A stretch of DNA of 64,000 nt from Aliidongia dinghuensis (GTDB taxonomy: Bacteria > Pseudomonadota > Alphaproteobacteria > ATCC43930 > CGMCC-115725), in the NCBI RefSeq assembly GCF_014643535.1, contig NZ_BMJQ01000024.1, positions 1 through 64,000 of the forward strand, read 5' to 3'. Under the pieces are notes generated by a model. It searched no databases, was not told the origin of the DNA, and saw nothing but the letters and a program-made list of their open reading frames with translations. Below, piece by piece: positions 35,736-43,542 of the stretch (its first letter is position 1; every line of letters starts with the position of its first letter). Both the position numbers and the translations under genes were made by a program.

Positions 35736-36520
35736 AGCTGTTCGTCGACGGCATCGGCCTGTGCGGGCCTGGCCTCGCCGATTGGGTCCAGGGGGCTCCG
35801 ATCCTGGCCGGCAGCGCGATGTACCATCCCGCTCCCGTGACATTGGTGCCGAGCGAGCTGCTGCCGCCGGCCGAGCGGCGGCGCATGACCGAGACGGTGA
35901 AACTGGCGCTGGCGGTCGGCAGCGAGGCAGTCGCCCGGTCGGAACGCCAGGCGGAGGCGCTGCCCTCGGTCTTCACCTCGTCCGGTGGCGACGGAGCGAC
36001 CATCACCGACATCCTGGAGATTCTGGCGTCGGAGGAGCGCGGGGTCTCGCCGACCCGCTTCCACAACTCGGTCCATAACGCGCCGTCCGGCTATTGGAGC
36101 ATCGCGACCCATTCGCGCGAATCCTCGACCAGCCTGTGCGCCCATGATTTCAGCTTCGCCGCCGGCCTCCTCGAGGCGGCGAGCCTGGCGACGAGCGAGA
36201 CCAAGCCGGTCCTGCTGGTCGCCTATGACCTCCCTTATCCGGCGGCGCTGCACGCGGCGCGGCCCATTCAGTCGATCTTCGGCACGGCCCTGCTGCTGTC
36301 GCCGGCGCGAGAGAGCCGGAGCTTGGCGACGCTCACCCTGTCGCTCGATCGCGAGGCCGCCGAGACGACCATGCCGGATCCGGCGCTCGAAGCCTTGCGC
36401 ATCGGCAATCCCGCGGCCCGCGCGCTGCCGGTGCTGGCGGCGCTGGCCGGCGGGGCTCCGCGCCGGGTCACCCTGGCGCTGATGGCCGGCAACCGCTTGA
36501 CGCTCGAGGTGGCACCGTGA
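35732..36520 (+). CDS. ketosynthase-like chain-length-factor protein
   Basis: This 262-residue ketosynthase homologue is shorter than an active enzyme. The region where a ketosynthase has its nucleophile Cys reads ATHSRESSTSLCAHDFS: Ser residues stand at the active-site place, and the nearest Cys is displaced. The segment RFHNSVHNAPSGYWSIA is typical of the chain-length-factor partners in APE loci. It would form a heterodimer with the adjacent active ketosynthase to set chain length. The two genes overlap by 4 bases. Confidence 0.8.
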   Translation: MKLFVDGIGLCGPGLADWVQGAPILAGSAMYHPAPVTLVPSELLPPAERRRMTETVKLALAVGSEAVARSERQAEALPSVFTSSGGDGATITDILEILASEERGVSPTRFHNSVHNAPSGYWSIATHSRESSTSLCAHDFSFAAGLLEAASLATSETKPVLLVAYDLPYPAALHAARPIQSIFGTALLLSPARESRSLATLTLSLDREAAETTMPDPALEALRIGNPAARALPVLAALAGGAPRRVTLALMAGNRLTLEVAP

Positions 36521-36951
36521 TCGGCCGGGCGCAGATCGAGGCGCTCATCCCCCATGCCGGCCGCATGTGCCTGCTGGATCGGATCGAAGCTTGGGACGCG
36601 CGCACGATTCGCTGCCGGGCAACGAGCCATCGCGATTCCGCCAATCCGCTGGCGGTCAACGGACGGCTCGGAGCGGCGTGCGGCGTCGAATATGCCGCGC
36701 AGGCAATGGCGCTGCACGGCGGCTTGACCGGGGCGGTGGGCGGCCGTCCCCGCGCGGGCTATCTCGCCAGCCTGCGCGCGCTGTCGCTCAAGGTCGAGCG
36801 GCTCGACGGTCTCGCGGGCGACCTCATCGTCGAGGCCGAACGGCTGGCGGGCGAAGGGGCGAGCGTGTCCTACGGCTTCAGCGTCAGTCATGACGGCATC
36901 GTGCTGCTGAGCGGGCGTGCCGCGGTCATCCTGGAGGGAAAAGCGACATGA
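36517..36951 (+). CDS. hotdog-fold dehydratase (ApeP-like)
   Basis: This 144-residue hotdog-fold protein begins IGRAQIEALIPHAGRMCLLDRIEAWD, the start of the APE dehydratase type in which the H in PHAGRMCLL is conserved. It is a second dehydratase beside the 28519 gene; in APE systems the two form a heterodimer. The coupling is GTGA with the upstream gene and ATGA with the downstream one. Confidence 0.8.
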   Translation: MIGRAQIEALIPHAGRMCLLDRIEAWDARTIRCRATSHRDSANPLAVNGRLGAACGVEYAAQAMALHGGLTGAVGGRPRAGYLASLRALSLKVERLDGLAGDLIVEAERLAGEGASVSYGFSVSHDGIVLLSGRAAVILEGKAT

Positions 36952-37661
36952 AGCGGGCGCTCGTCACCGGCGGCAGCGGCGATATCGGGTCCGCCATCTG
37001 CCGCAAGCTCGCCGCGGACGGCGCGCATGTCGTCGTCCATGCCAACCGGAACCTGGACCAGGCCGAGGCGGTCGCCGAAGCCATCCGGGCCGCCGGAGGG
37101 GCAGCCGAAGCCGTGCAGTTCGACGTGACCGATGCCGACAGGACGGCTGCGGCGCTCGAGCGCTTGGCGGGTCCGATCCAGATCCTGGTCAACAATGCCG
37201 GCATCCACGAGGACGTGGTGATGCCGGGCATGCGGCGCGACCAATGGTCGAGCGTGATCGACGTCACGCTCAACGGCTTCTTCAACGTGACGCAGCCGCT
37301 GTTGATGGCGATGATGGCGACGCGCTGGGGGCGCATCGTCAACCTGTCCTCGGTCTCGGCCCTGGTCGGCAATCGCGGCCAGACCAACTATGCGGCCGCC
37401 AAGAGCGGCCTGCACGGCGCCACCAAGTCGCTGTCGCTGGAACTGGCCAGCCGCGGCATCACCGTGAATGCGGTGGCGCCCGGCATCATCCAGTCCAAGA
37501 TGACCGAAGGCAGCTTCGACAAGGAGGCGATCGGCCGGCTGGTGCCGATGAAGCGGGCCGGTACGGCCGACGAGGTCGCGGACCTGGTGGCCTTCCTGGC
37601 GTCGGACCGGGCCAGCTACATCAGCGGCCAGATCATCTCGATCAACGGCGGGATGATTTGA
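36948..37661 (+). CDS. 3-oxoacyl-ACP reductase (FabG-like, SDR family)
   Basis: This 237-residue short-chain dehydrogenase has the cofactor loop TGGSGDIGSAI, the structural NNAG in LVNNAGIHED, and the catalytic YAAAK with Ser upstream (NLSSVS). It would reduce the 3-oxo group after each condensation, with NADPH. It is the last gene of the plus-strand run and converges, with a 20-base overlap, on the glycosyltransferase gene. Confidence 0.9.
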   Translation: MKRALVTGGSGDIGSAICRKLAADGAHVVVHANRNLDQAEAVAEAIRAAGGAAEAVQFDVTDADRTAAALERLAGPIQILVNNAGIHEDVVMPGMRRDQWSSVIDVTLNGFFNVTQPLLMAMMATRWGRIVNLSSVSALVGNRGQTNYAAAKSGLHGATKSLSLELASRGITVNAVAPGIIQSKMTEGSFDKEAIGRLVPMKRAGTADEVADLVAFLASDRASYISGQIISINGGMI

Positions 37662-38472
37662 GCCGGTGGGCCAGCAGCAATGGCAGGCGGACGAGAAGGC
37701 TCGCCAGCAGCCGCAGGTGCATGCAGGTCAGCAGGGCATTGTCCCGTCCATAGCGGAAGTGCGAGACACCGCCCTCGTCCGGCGTGAAGTAGCGCACGGG
37801 GGCGGGCAGGCTGATCGGGTTGAAGCCGCTCCAGCACAGGCGCACGGCAGCCTCCGCGTCGAAATCGAAGCGTCGCATCCAGCGATGCGCCTCCATCACC
37901 CGGCGCAGAGCGGCGACCGGATAGACCCGGAAGCCGAACAGCGAATCGAAACCGCCGCTCCAGAGCGTCTCGACATCGGTGCACCAGTTCGAGAGCTTGC
38001 GGCCCAGTACCCGAATGCGGGGCGCGGTGTCGTCGAAGATCGGACGCCCCAGGATCAGGCTTCGAGGATTGTTGCGCGAGGCGGCGATGAAATCGGGAAT
38101 GAGGGCCGCCGGATGCTGGCCGTCGGCGTCCATGGTCAGCGCGTGGGTAAAGCCCGCCGCCTCGGCCAGGCGGATACCGTGCAGGATCGCCGCACCCTTG
38201 CCTTCGTTTCGGGCGAGCGTCAGCAGGCGGATCGCGGGGTCTTCCGCGGCGAGACGCGCCAGGCTCTTGTCGCTGCCGTCGGTGCTGCCGTCGATCACGA
38301 CCCAGACCGGTGCCCAGAAGCGCCGCGCCTCGCGCACGGTCTCGACCAGCTTCGGACCGGAATTGTAGCTGGGGATCAGCACCAGGTGCGTGCGTGCGAT
38401 CGAGGGAGTGGCGGCAACGCGCGGTGCTGCCGGCGGGGCCGGGCGCATTGCCGTTTCGAAATCGAGACCCAT
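37642..38472 (-). CDS. family 2 glycosyltransferase
   Basis: This is a 276-residue cytoplasmic or membrane-associated glycosyltransferase of GT-A fold, family 2. VLIPSYNSG, the donor-binding VIDGSTDGSD and the metal-binding DADGQH motif are visible. The end is basic and hydrophobic (LVRLPLLLAHRLKSSRR), which may lie on the membrane. In APE loci the sugar-transfer step is often fused to an acyltransferase; here the two are separate genes. It lies 9 bases after the halogenase-like gene, so the two form a minus-strand pair. Confidence 0.85.
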   Translation of the reverse strand: MGLDFETAMRPAPPAAPRVAATPSIARTHLVLIPSYNSGPKLVETVREARRFWAPVWVVIDGSTDGSDKSLARLAAEDPAIRLLTLARNEGKGAAILHGIRLAEAAGFTHALTMDADGQHPAALIPDFIAASRNNPRSLILGRPIFDDTAPRIRVLGRKLSNWCTDVETLWSGGFDSLFGFRVYPVAALRRVMEAHRWMRRFDFDAEAAVRLCWSGFNPISLPAPVRYFTPDEGGVSHFRYGRDNALLTCMHLRLLASLLVRLPLLLAHRLKSSRR

Positions 38473-38481
38473 GGCCGAGGA

Positions 38482-39762
38482 TCAGGTCCTCGGCGCCGTT
38501 GCGGCTTGGCGGACGAACAGACGACCAAGCTTCATGAGGCCGGTGTTCACGTAATAGAGCCCTTTGAACAGCAGCAGTCGGGAGCGGATCGGCGAATCCT
38601 CGGCGACGTCGCCGGCCAGGAGCGACAGCACCGCTTCCTCCATGCGGAACAGATTGCGCGGGGCCATGAACAGATTGCGGATCACCGGGCTGGTGATGCG
38701 GTAGATGAACCAGGTGAAGCGGTCGCGGCCGGTAATCACTTCGCGCTCGAACTGCCGGAGCGCGGTTCTGGCCTCCGCCGGCCGGTCGAGGCACCGGACG
38801 ACGGCGTCGGCACCGATGAAGGCGCTGCGCATGGCGAGATAGACGCCCGTCGAGAATACCGGATCGATGAAGGTCGAGGCGTCGCCGATCAGGATGAAGC
38901 CGTCGCCGCTCATGCGGTCGGTGCCGTAGGAATAATTGCCGGTCGCGGTGGCGGGGCCGGTCAGGGTCGCCCCCGCAAGGCGCTCCGCAAGGGCGGGACA
39001 CTGGTCGATCAGGCCGCGGAACAATGCCGTGGTGTCGCCCTGGCGGTCCTTGAACACGGCCGGCGGGCAGACCGCGCCGACGCTGGTCGTGCCGTCCGAC
39101 AGCGGAATGAACCAGAACCAGCCCTTGGCGAACCAGAAGATGCTGATGTTGCCCTCGGCCTTGCCCGGGAGCCGTTCGGCACCGGCGAAATGGCCGTAGA
39201 CGGCAGCGCTTTCGTGCCGCCGGTTGCGCTGTTTCAGCTTCAAGCGGTTGGCGAGGAACGTGTCGCGGCCGGTCGCATCGACGACGAAGCGCGCGCGCCA
39301 TTGCCGGGTGCTGCCGTCCGCCATCGTGCCGGCGACCTGGGCGCCGCTGCCCCGGATGAATTCGAGCTCGGTCACCCGGCAGCCCTCGATCACCGTGGCG
39401 CCCTTGGCAGCCGCGTTCTTCAGCAGGATATGGTCAAAATCCGAACGGCGTACCTGGAAGGAATAATCCATGTCCTTGCGCCAGCCGTCGGCGAATTCCA
39501 GAAGGCTCGGCTTCGGGTGGTGCGGCGACACGAACTCGATGCCGAACTTCGGCATGCCGACCCGCTCGACCGCCTCGCGGACGCCGAGCTTGTCGAACAG
39601 GGGAAGATTGAACGGCAGCAGCGATTCGCCGATGTGGAACCGGGGATGCTGGTCCTTGTCGACCAGCATGACGCTCTTACCCCTTTCCGCGAGCAGGGCG
39701 GCAATGGTCGAGCCGGCAGGACCGCCGCCAATAACCAGGACGTCGCAAATCTCGTCACCCAT
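38482..39762 (-). CDS. FAD-dependent halogenase-like oxidoreductase
   Basis: This is a 426-residue flavoprotein of the tryptophan-halogenase/geranylgeranyl-reductase superfamily. The FAD-binding GGGPAGS is at residues 12-18, followed by RFHIGES (41-47). The motif WFWFIP at 215-220 fits WxWxIP, the signature usually linked to flavin halogenases. Lys72, in GMPKFGIEF, is a candidate for the catalytic lysine. GDASTFIDPVFSTGV near residue 290 is the second FAD-contact motif. The start was taken at ATG 39762 with AGGTGA upstream; an earlier ATG at 39885 would add 41 residues without recognisable motifs. In a polyene cluster it may halogenate the aryl ring (inference). Confidence 0.78.
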   Translation of the reverse strand: MGDEICDVLVIGGGPAGSTIAALLAERGKSVMLVDKDQHPRFHIGESLLPFNLPLFDKLGVREAVERVGMPKFGIEFVSPHHPKPSLLEFADGWRKDMDYSFQVRRSDFDHILLKNAAAKGATVIEGCRVTELEFIRGSGAQVAGTMADGSTRQWRARFVVDATGRDTFLANRLKLKQRNRRHESAAVYGHFAGAERLPGKAEGNISIFWFAKGWFWFIPLSDGTTSVGAVCPPAVFKDRQGDTTALFRGLIDQCPALAERLAGATLTGPATATGNYSYGTDRMSGDGFILIGDASTFIDPVFSTGVYLAMRSAFIGADAVVRCLDRPAEARTALRQFEREVITGRDRFTWFIYRITSPVIRNLFMAPRNLFRMEEAVLSLLAGDVAEDSPIRSRLLLFKGLYYVNTGLMKLGRLFVRQAATAPRT

Positions 39763-39962
39763 GCCGACGGTCACCTGTCCCACTCCGATGCTCCGACCTG
39801 CGCCTGTCTCCCGCACTTGTCGGATGCCATGATCGGCGATCATGGTCAACGTCTCCCGCATCGGCTTCGTTCGAGCGTTTAGCATAGGGATTTGCCCTCA
39901 ACCAGAAGCATCTGGTATGGGGAAACGGGTCGCGGCCGCGCGGCACTTGTCCGACGGGGATC

Positions 39963-40700
39963 GTGGAAAAACCTATGGATGCCAGCCGCGACGAGAATGA
40001 TGCTTTCGCCGCGCGGGCAACGCCGCAATTCGTGCGTGCATTGTTCAACGACACGGCGCCGCACTACGATACGATCAACGCGATCTTCTCGCTCGGTTCC
40101 GGCGGCTGGTACCGGCGGCGCTGCCTGCGCCGTGCCGGGCTCAAGCCTGGGCACAGGGTGCTCGACGTCGCAATCGGCACCGGCCTCATCGCTGCGGCGG
40201 CACATGACATCGTCGGGCCGGACGGCGACATCATTGGCCTCGACCTCAGCGAGGCGATGCTCGCAGAGGCTCGGCGCAAGCTCGATATTCCCCTGATACA
40301 GGGCCTGGCCGACCAACTGCCGCTCGCCGCAGCGACGGTCGATCTTGTCGTCATGGGCTATGCCATCCGGCATATCGACGACCTGGACGCCTGCTTCCGC
40401 GAGTTCCGCCGGGTGCTGAAGCCGGGCGGCATCCTGCTGCTGCTCGAGGTCAGCAGCCCGACCAAGCCGATTTACCGCACGACGCTTGCCCAGTACCTTG
40501 GCCGTGCCGTGCCGGTATTGAGCCGATGGATCACGCGACAGCCGAAGATCCGGGCGCTCATGGCGTATCACTGGGAAACCATGGAGAATTGCGTGCTGCC
40601 AGCGGTGATCGAGCAGACGATGGTGCGTGCCGGATTTTCCGACGTGGTGTGCGAGGGCTGGTTCGACCTGTTCCGCAGCTATGCCGGCCAGCGGCGCTGA
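39963..40700 (+). CDS. UbiE-type SAM-dependent methyltransferase
   Basis: This 245-residue class I methyltransferase has the UbiE pattern: FNDTAPHYDTINAIFSLGSG, the SAM-binding VLDVAIGTGLIAAAA and the later LKPGGILLLLE. UbiE itself methylates quinone precursors, but it would normally lie in the ubi genes. Beside a polyene cluster it may methylate the aromatic head (inference). The start is GTG 39963; ATG 39975 is also possible. The 200 bases before it, shared with the divergent halogenase-like gene, should hold both promoters. Confidence 0.75.
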   Translation: MEKPMDASRDENDAFAARATPQFVRALFNDTAPHYDTINAIFSLGSGGWYRRRCLRRAGLKPGHRVLDVAIGTGLIAAAAHDIVGPDGDIIGLDLSEAMLAEARRKLDIPLIQGLADQLPLAAATVDLVVMGYAIRHIDDLDACFREFRRVLKPGGILLLLEVSSPTKPIYRTTLAQYLGRAVPVLSRWITRQPKIRALMAYHWETMENCVLPAVIEQTMVRAGFSDVVCEGWFDLFRSYAGQRR

Positions 40701-40728
40701 CCGCGAACTTCGAGAGAGGAAAGCCTCG

Positions 40729-42009
40729 ATGACGAGCGCGGTACATCAGACGGAGCATCTGCTGTTTCTCGTGCTGCTGCAGCTGATCATCATGATCGGC
40801 GCCGCACGGCTGATGAACACGGTATTCCGCCGGTTGGGTCAGCCGGGCGTCGTCGGCGAGATCGTCGCGGGCCTGATGCTCGGACCGTCGCTGTTCGGTC
40901 ATTTCTTTCCCGGAACTTCGACCGATCTGTTCGGCAAGACCGCATCGCCGCCGATCGTCATTCTGAGCCAGATCGGCCTCATCCTGCTGATGTTCCAGAT
41001 CGGCACGGACTTCGAGTTCGGCCATCTGAAGGCGGCGCGCAACCGGCTTGCCACCGTCTCGGTCGCGATCGCCTCCATCTGCGTCCCGTTCGCCCTCGGC
41101 TTCGCCATCGGCGAGGCCTCGGCCCCGACGCTCGCACCCGGCACCGATGCGCTGACCTATAGCCTGTTCCTGGGCGTCGCCGTCGCGATCACCGCCGTGC
41201 CGGTGTTGGGACGGATTCTGCGCGAATACGGCCTCAACCAGACTGAAATCGGCGTGGTGGCGATTTCCGCCGCTGCGATCAACGATGTGGTCGGCTGGGT
41301 CCTGCTGGCCGGCGTGTCGGCTTATGCGACCGCCAGGTTCTCCGCCGTCCAGATGAGTCTGCAGTTGGGCGGCTTGGCGGTGTTCATCGTCGTGCTTGGG
41401 GTCGTATTGCGCCCGCTTTGCGACCGGCTGTTGAAGCGCCTGCCGGTCCGCGACGGCGAGGTGCCGCCCAACCTGATGGCGATCGTGCTGTGCCTGGTCT
41501 TCGCGATGGCGATCTGGACGTTCCAGCTCGGCATTTTCGCGATATTCGGCGGTTTCGCGGCCGGGTTGCTGTTCCATCGCCACCTGGGCTTCGTCGATGC
41601 CTGGCGCCGACAGGTCGGCCAGTTCGTGCTGGTGTTTTTCCTGCCGATCTTCTTCACCTTCACCGGGCTCCGCACCAACATCCTGGGCCTGACCGGGGCG
41701 ACCGACATGCTATGGCTCGCGATCGTGCTGGCCGCCGCCATCCTGGGCAAGATCGTTCCGGTCTATATTGGTGGGCGGCTCGCCGGGTACAGCCATCACG
41801 AATCGGCCATTCTCGGCTCGCTCATGAACACGCGCGCGCTCATGGAGCTGATCGCGCTGAACATCGGCTTCGATTTGGGCTTCATTCCGCAGAACGTCTT
41901 CACCATGCTGGTGATCATGGCGGTGACGACCACGGTGATGACGGGGCCGCTGCTCAAGCTGCAGCTGCCGCGCGCCGGCCACCCAGTCCCGGTCGGCATC
42001 GAGGCCTGA
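40729..42009 (+). CDS. CPA2-family cation/proton antiporter (Kef-type)
   Basis: This 426-residue inner-membrane antiporter has about twelve to thirteen hydrophobic segments. The core motif GIVVGEIVAG-like GQPGVVGEIVAGLMLGPS at the N-terminus and AINDVVGW (with the acidic Asp) are typical of Na+ or K+/H+ exchangers. No cytoplasmic RCK domain follows, so it is the short form. It follows the methyltransferase gene by 28 bases with GAGAGAGGA as ribosome-binding site and could be cotranscribed with it. Confidence 0.9.
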   Translation: MTSAVHQTEHLLFLVLLQLIIMIGAARLMNTVFRRLGQPGVVGEIVAGLMLGPSLFGHFFPGTSTDLFGKTASPPIVILSQIGLILLMFQIGTDFEFGHLKAARNRLATVSVAIASICVPFALGFAIGEASAPTLAPGTDALTYSLFLGVAVAITAVPVLGRILREYGLNQTEIGVVAISAAAINDVVGWVLLAGVSAYATARFSAVQMSLQLGGLAVFIVVLGVVLRPLCDRLLKRLPVRDGEVPPNLMAIVLCLVFAMAIWTFQLGIFAIFGGFAAGLLFHRHLGFVDAWRRQVGQFVLVFFLPIFFTFTGLRTNILGLTGATDMLWLAIVLAAAILGKIVPVYIGGRLAGYSHHESAILGSLMNTRALMELIALNIGFDLGFIPQNVFTMLVIMAVTTTVMTGPLLKLQLPRAGHPVPVGIEA

Positions 42010-42115
42010 TCTCCACCCCACGCGGGACGGAACCATTCCGCCGACGCCGGCGAAATACTATATGAGATGTGGGCGGCCGGGCCGCCCCGGTATCCTGGCT
42101 GCGGGAGTCGAAGCC

Positions 42116-42436
42116 ATGCGCGCAAGCATCCTGATCCTGTCCCTTTCGGTCTTGATGGCCGGCGCGACACCTTTCACGGCAGCCCGTGCCGACGACAACG
42201 ACAGTACGGCCGTCGAGCAGGCGCGGCGCGACGGCCGGGCAGTCGGTCAAGGCACGCGAGACACCGCGATCGAGGTCGGCAACGGCGTCGAGAGCACGGC
42301 CAACAAAGTCGGTCACGGCGTCCGTGACACCGCGATCGAGGTCGGCCACGGCGTCGAGAACGCGGCTCACGCCGTCGGTGCCGGCTTCGAATCGGCCTGG
42401 AATTCTCTGGTCGGCAAGGACGACAAGGCGAAGTAG
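42116..42436 (+). CDS. small exported protein with internal repeat
   Basis: This 106-residue protein has a signal peptide ending near AARA and a mature part made of two near-identical units of about 20 residues, each containing RDTAIEV-G-GVE. The repeat has an alternating charged/hydrophobic pattern. No family is recognised. ATG 42116 has GGGAG upstream. A frame on the opposite strand is also open, but the signal peptide and ribosome-binding site favour this strand. Confidence 0.55.
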   Translation: MRASILILSLSVLMAGATPFTAARADDNDSTAVEQARRDGRAVGQGTRDTAIEVGNGVESTANKVGHGVRDTAIEVGHGVENAAHAVGAGFESAWNSLVGKDDKAK

Positions 42437-42613
42437 CCGGGCCTGACAGGCTCGCCCGGCGGCCCGCCAGGAGAGGAAGCCGGTCGAGACCCAGGGCACG
42501 GCTGCGACCAGCACCAGGCCGGCCATGAGCGCCAGCACATAGCCGGCGATCGGCAACAGCAGCACCGCTGCGAGAATCCCGACACGACCCGACGCTGTGA
42601 TACCCTGACAGTC

Positions 42614-42709
42614 ATGGCGATCTGGAAAGAAACCATCATGCTTTTCAATGCATTACGGAATCTGACGCTATTTCTCGATTTAGAAGAAATGCGGGTGATC
42701 GAAGAATAA
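42614..42709 (+). CDS. possible 31-residue small ORF
   Basis: A reading frame of 31 codons with a helical, charged-and-hydrophobic composition (MAIWKETIMLFNALRNLTLF, then an acidic end) lies in a stretch that is richer in A and T than its surroundings. A second ATG at 42638 has GGAAAG upstream. It could be a small membrane peptide or a chance frame; it ends at TAA 42707-42709, within the repeated segment (42686-42726). No family is recognised. Confidence 0.25.
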   Translation: MAIWKETIMLFNALRNLTLFLDLEEMRVIEE

Positions 42710-42726
42710 CGGCGGGTCTTCGGTCG
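42686..42726. repeat. 41-base dispersed repeat, copy 2
   Basis: This copy matches 26092-26132 at 33 of 41 bases. Read on the minus strand it encodes a peptide end E-D-P-P-L-F-F-D-H-P-H-F; a stop follows one codon later. It falls between the small exported repeat protein and the STN-domain protein. Confidence 0.6.
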
Positions 42727-42740
42727 TGCCCGCGCTCCCG

Positions 42741-43415
42741 ATGAAAGCTGTCCCGCCCCGTCTCTTCGGGGCTCTCTTCTATGGGGGGATGGTTTCGGCG
42801 GCATTGCCGGCTGTAGCGGGGGGACAATCGACCGTCCCTTCGCAAACGCAGCAGATCGTCTACGACATCCCGGCTGAGAGCCTTGCCGCTGCACTCAAGG
42901 CTTATGCCGAGGCCAGCGGCGTGCAGGTGCTCTACGAGACGGCGCTGACGGACGGCCAGCGGTCGGCGGCGGTGAAAGGAAAACTGGCGCCCGATATCGC
43001 ATTGCAGATGCTGTTGGCCGGCTCCGGCCTGATCAGCCGCCATACCGATGTCGACGCCGTAGCTATTCTGCCGGCGCCGCGGGCGGAGACCGCCGCCGCG
43101 ATGCCCCAGGTCCCGCCGGACGCCCGCTTCCTCGGTGCCTTGCAGGCCGGTCTTCTTGATACGCTCTGCCGCAGCGACGAGACGCGGCCGGGCGCTTATC
43201 ACGTGGGCGTGCAGTTTTGGATCGCGCCCGACGGCGTCGTCCAGCGCTCGGCGTTGCTTGGCTCCACCGGAGAGCCGCGCCGCGATGCAGCCCTCGCCGG
43301 CGCGTTGGGGACGATCGCGATCCGCGCCCTGCCGCCGCCGGGGATGGGGCAACCTGTCACCCTGATCATCACGCCCCGCTCGCCCGCAGAGGGTGACGAG
43401 TGCGGAGGGCGATGA
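42741..43415 (+). CDS. exported STN-domain protein with TonB-like C-terminus
   Basis: This 224-residue protein has a signal peptide (about 1-28). An STN (secretin/TonB N-terminus) domain spans about 40-110 (IVYDIPAESLAAALKAYAEA, then VLYETALTDGQ). The C-terminal part, about 130-215, resembles a TonB C-terminal domain (GVQFWIAPDGVVQRSALLGS and GMGQPVTLIITP). STN domains of TonB receptors contact FecR-type regulators; here the domain is in a small soluble protein, without a receptor barrel. ATG 42741 is preferred; GTG 42726 would add five residues. It precedes the sigma factor gene by 127 bases. Confidence 0.75.
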   Translation: MKAVPPRLFGALFYGGMVSAALPAVAGGQSTVPSQTQQIVYDIPAESLAAALKAYAEASGVQVLYETALTDGQRSAAVKGKLAPDIALQMLLAGSGLISRHTDVDAVAILPAPRAETAAAMPQVPPDARFLGALQAGLLDTLCRSDETRPGAYHVGVQFWIAPDGVVQRSALLGSTGEPRRDAALAGALGTIAIRALPPPGMGQPVTLIITPRSPAEGDECGGR

Positions 43416-43467
43416 AGGGGCGAGCGGGTCAGTCCTCAATGGCGAGACGACAGGGCGTCGCCGAATT

Positions 43468-43509
43468 GTAACCGAGGGGCACTACAAGGCGCCTTGTCAT
43501 TCCGGTTAC
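43468..43509. promoter_or_regulatory. nested palindrome upstream of the ECF sigma gene
   Basis: GTAACCG (43468-43474) and CGGTTAC (43503-43509) form an outer inverted repeat around a perfect 14-base palindrome ACAAGGCGCCTTGT at 43484-43497. It lies 33 bases before the sigma factor start. It is a candidate operator for the sigma/anti-sigma genes. Confidence 0.5.
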
Positions 43510-43542
43510 GTGCGGGTAGCTCGGCGAGAAGTGGTCCGGCCA

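Noticed and set aside
41954..42565. 203-codon minus-strand frame starting with a hydrophobic helix-like segment
   Set aside because: Only the first 30 or so residues look like a membrane helix; the rest is antisense to the repeat protein and low in motifs. A degraded gene remnant at 42440-42620 cannot be excluded.
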